In this document: in pieces, positions 61,492 through 63,234 of the stretch
Layout: the number at the start of each line of letters is the position of its first letter
Position numbering within the stretch: position 1 is the stretch's first letter
Made by a program: the position numbers and the translations under genes
From: Maricaulis sp.
GTDB lineage: Bacteria > Pseudomonadota > Alphaproteobacteria > Caulobacterales > Maricaulaceae
Reading direction: 5' to 3'
Length of the DNA stretch: 63,234 bases
NCBI RefSeq assembly: GCF_015665295.1
Contig: NZ_JADFAJ010000006.1
Location: forward strand, 1-63,234
Notes under the pieces: model-generated
Databases searched by the model: none
Told to the model about the DNA's origin: nothing
The model's input: the letters and a program-made list of their open reading frames with translations, nothing else

Positions 61492-62214
61492 CTACTCCAG
61501 CCGCGCATCCAGCGCCCGCGCCGCTTCGAAGAAACGCGCACGCAGGGCGCCGGCATAGGGGTTGTGGCGTTCAATCGCACGGAAGAGTTCATCGCTGTCG
61601 CCGGCCACCAGGTCGGCCGCCTGTTTCAACAATTCATAGCTGCGCGTCGTATAGGGCGCAGCCGGCAGGTCGAGATCGGTGATGACCCTGGAGACCAGAT
61701 GGGTCAGCGCCTGGACGCTGGCCATGGTCCGGTCATGGGTATCGGCGTCGGAGATGTGGACATCGAGCCGCAGATCATCGCGCAGGAAATCGGCGATACA
61801 GGCCGGATCAACCCCGTCATCCGGACACAGGACGATCGACTGCCCGTCCAGCCCGTCGGCCGCACTCTGCGGGCCGAACAGCGGGTGGGTGCCGAGGATG
61901 CGCGTGCCGGCCGGCAGGTTGTCGCGCATAGCCGCCATCGGCCCCAGCTTGACCGAGGCGACGTCCAGCACCAGCGCCCCCGGGCCGAGATGCCCGGCGA
62001 CCTGCTGGCACGCCTCACCGATCAGCTGAACCGGGACGGCGAGGATGACAATGTCGCGCGCCGCAGCTTCGGCGACGCAGACACAATCGACATCCTTCAA
62101 CGCGGACACGGCCGGATCATGGGCAACCAGATCGAGATGCGGGGCGAGATGGGTGGCCGCCAAGCGTCCAAACGCGCCCAGCCCGATCAGGCCGACTGAA
62201 GGGATTGATGTCAT
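61492..62214 (-). CDS. tyrA: Prephenate/arogenate dehydrogenase
   Basis: A 240-aa NAD(P)-dependent enzyme of tyrosine synthesis. The Rossmann loop is VGLIGLGAFGRLAA; the conserved LGTHPLFGPQSAADG holds the catalytic His of TyrA enzymes; later helices (SVQALTHLVSRVI) form the dimer domain. It lacks chorismate mutase and ACT domains and is shorter than most TyrA, as in some alphaproteobacteria. An IS481-like element begins about 33 bases upstream of the start, so the native promoter or operon partner has probably been cut off. Confidence 0.9.
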   Translation of the reverse strand: MTSIPSVGLIGLGAFGRLAATHLAPHLDLVAHDPAVSALKDVDCVCVAEAAARDIVILAVPVQLIGEACQQVAGHLGPGALVLDVASVKLGPMAAMRDNLPAGTRILGTHPLFGPQSAADGLDGQSIVLCPDDGVDPACIADFLRDDLRLDVHISDADTHDRTMASVQALTHLVSRVITDLDLPAAPYTTRSYELLKQAADLVAGDSDELFRAIERHNPYAGALRARFFEAARALDARLE

Positions 62215-62247
62215 GAATGGTCCCCGCGCTGTTTCGACCAGACTAGG

Positions 62248-63234
62248 TGTGAGTTCTCATAAGGTTGTTCACCCGGGCTGAAGCCTTGAGACTGGTTGTT
62301 GCGAAACGATCAGCCATCGAGGAGAGCCCGGATGAACGCCCACAGGAATGCCAGAACTACGCCCTATTCGCGAGCCCTGATTGTCGAACGGCATGCTGCC
62401 GGAGCGCCGGTCGCTGTCATTGCGACAGCCTTCGGCATCTCGGTGCGGACCGTCTACAAATGGCTGGCGCGCTATCGCAGCGGCGGGATGGCCGCCCTGG
62501 AGACCCGCTCGAGCGCACCCGCCCGGACTGCCACATCGATCGGGGACTGGTGGGTAAAGATGGCGGCGCAGCTGCGCCGCGACTATCGCATGACCGCCGC
62601 CGAGATCGCCGAGCGGTTGCGGCTGGCGCGCTCAACCGTCGCGCGCTGGCTCACGCGCATGGGACTGGGTCGCCTGTCGGCCTTGGAGCCCCGGCCACCG
62701 GTAATCCGCTATCAGCGCGAGCGTCCCGGCGAGCTGATCCATCTGGACATCAAATCCCTGGGCCGCTTCAACAAACCCGGCCATCGCGTCACCGGTCAGC
62801 GCAAGGGCAACCGCAATACCGGCGCCGGCTGGGACTGCGTCCATGTCGCCATCGACGACGCCACACGCCTGGCCTATGTCGAGGTCCTGGCCGACCAGAA
62901 GCGCGGAACCACGACCGCCTTCCTGGTGCGCGCCCTGCGCTGGTTCAGGACGCGCGGCATCACCGTCGAGCGCGTCATGACCGACAATGGCAGCCCCTAC
63001 GTCTCGCGCCTCTTCGCCAAGGCCCTGCGCTGGCTGGGCATCCGCCACATCCGCACAAGGCCCTATACGCCCCGCACCAACGGCAAGGCCGAGCGCTTCA
63101 TCCAGACCCTGCTCAGGGAATGGGCCTACGCCATACCCTACAGATCATCCGATAGCCGGAACCGCGATCTCGCCCGATATCTAGACTGGTACAATACCGG
63201 CCGGCCGCACTATGCTCTCGCCAAACAGCCGCCA
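62248..63234 (+). mobile_element. IS481-family insertion sequence, right end beyond window
   Basis: The element is identified by its transposase gene at 62332. The left end is probably near 62248, where TGTGAGTTCTCATAAGG begins, but this is by eye and the partner inverted repeat lies outside the window. It sits directly upstream of tyrA. Confidence 0.7.
62332..63234 (+). CDS. IS481-family transposase, 3' end beyond window
   Basis: The first 301 codons are open to the window edge, with no stop. N-terminal helix-turn-helix domains (VIATAFGISVRTVYKWLARYR; MTAAEIAERLRLARSTVARWL) are followed by the DDE integrase core: first Asp in LIHLDIKSLGRFNK, second in RVMTDNGSPYVSRLF, and Glu in TNGKAERFIQTLLREW. 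C-terminal NTGRPHYAL is typical for IS481. The ATG at 62332 follows GGAGAGCCCGG. The visible part has no frameshift, so the element may be active. Confidence 0.92.
   Translation, partial: MNAHRNARTTPYSRALIVERHAAGAPVAVIATAFGISVRTVYKWLARYRSGGMAALETRSSAPARTATSIGDWWVKMAAQLRRDYRMTAAEIAERLRLARSTVARWLTRMGLGRLSALEPRPPVIRYQRERPGELIHLDIKSLGRFNKPGHRVTGQRKGNRNTGAGWDCVHVAIDDATRLAYVEVLADQKRGTTTAFLVRALRWFRTRGITVERVMTDNGSPYVSRLFAKALRWLGIRHIRTRPYTPRTNGKAERFIQTLLREWAYAIPYRSSDSRNRDLARYLDWYNTGRPHYALAKQPP

Noticed and set aside
61043-61558. 171-codon open frame running through tRNA-Asn
   Set aside because: It crosses a strong terminator and a tRNA and resembles no protein family.
62265-63155. 296-codon plus-strand open frame over the IS element
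   Set aside because: It is in a different frame from the transposase; the frame starting at 62332 contains the complete helix-turn-helix and DDE motifs.

Overview
The window looks like chromosomal DNA of a GC-rich stalked or budding marine alphaproteobacterium of the Maricaulis/Hyphomonadaceae type (order Maricaulales or Caulobacterales; inferred). Clade markers are two DUF2336 genes, a DUF6491 gene, a large TonB receptor with a class A signal, LytTR regulators, CtrA-type TTAA-N7-TTAA boxes, and a tRNA-His with A73 and no G-1. Coding density is high and many genes in operons overlap by ATGA.

Left part (1-19950): a gene-free start; two divergent LytTR regulators; a TonB-dependent receptor; a three-gene operon of sulfotransferase, glycosyltransferase-sulfotransferase fusion and ABC exporter (likely a sulfated surface product); a cytochrome c lipoprotein; a class II aldolase family gene with a barrel protein; ergothioneine synthase EgtB; a cluster of DUF2336, NAD kinase, CheY-like receiver, Hpt-like protein and second DUF2336; a transglycosylase-like gene; and a DUF6491 protein.

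Centre (19970-38121): the most striking region. An intact tRNA-His gene (38080-38156, minus) and a 46-bp copy of its 3' part (19970-20015, 44/46 identical) bound an interval of about 18.1 kb. It lies exactly where an element integrated into the tRNA 3' end would lie. It carries a complete Wzx/Wzy-type exopolysaccharide locus: galE, a fused initiating transferase/WecG-type glycosyltransferase, wzx, two GT2, one GT4, wzy, wzz, wza. It also carries its own RpoN (sigma-54), a PAS-PAS hybrid histidine kinase with an HPt domain, and an NtrC-type activator. A good -24/-12 promoter precedes the wza operon and weaker ones precede the kinase, wzx and a divergent membrane gene. Three 13-bp dyads (Y-GCR-N3-YGC-R type) sit roughly 90-150 bp upstream of each. 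I infer a self-contained sigma-54-controlled exopolysaccharide island. No integrase is visible.

Right part (38160-63234): M48 protease, AsmA protein, a three-repeat beta/gamma-crystallin protein, phenylalanine hydroxylase behind a 22-bp palindrome, a lone receiver, an arginine succinyltransferase (ast) operon with an M20 hydrolase, a Cys/Met PLP enzyme, an OmpA protein with a 30-proline linker, an L,D-transpeptidase, a CPA2 antiporter, a carboxylesterase lipoprotein, tRNA-Cys, an SDR/FeS-photolyase/DUF2256/DUF962 group, a candidate CtrA-controlled small RNA, tRNA-Asn, prephenate dehydrogenase, and an IS481-family element running off the right edge.
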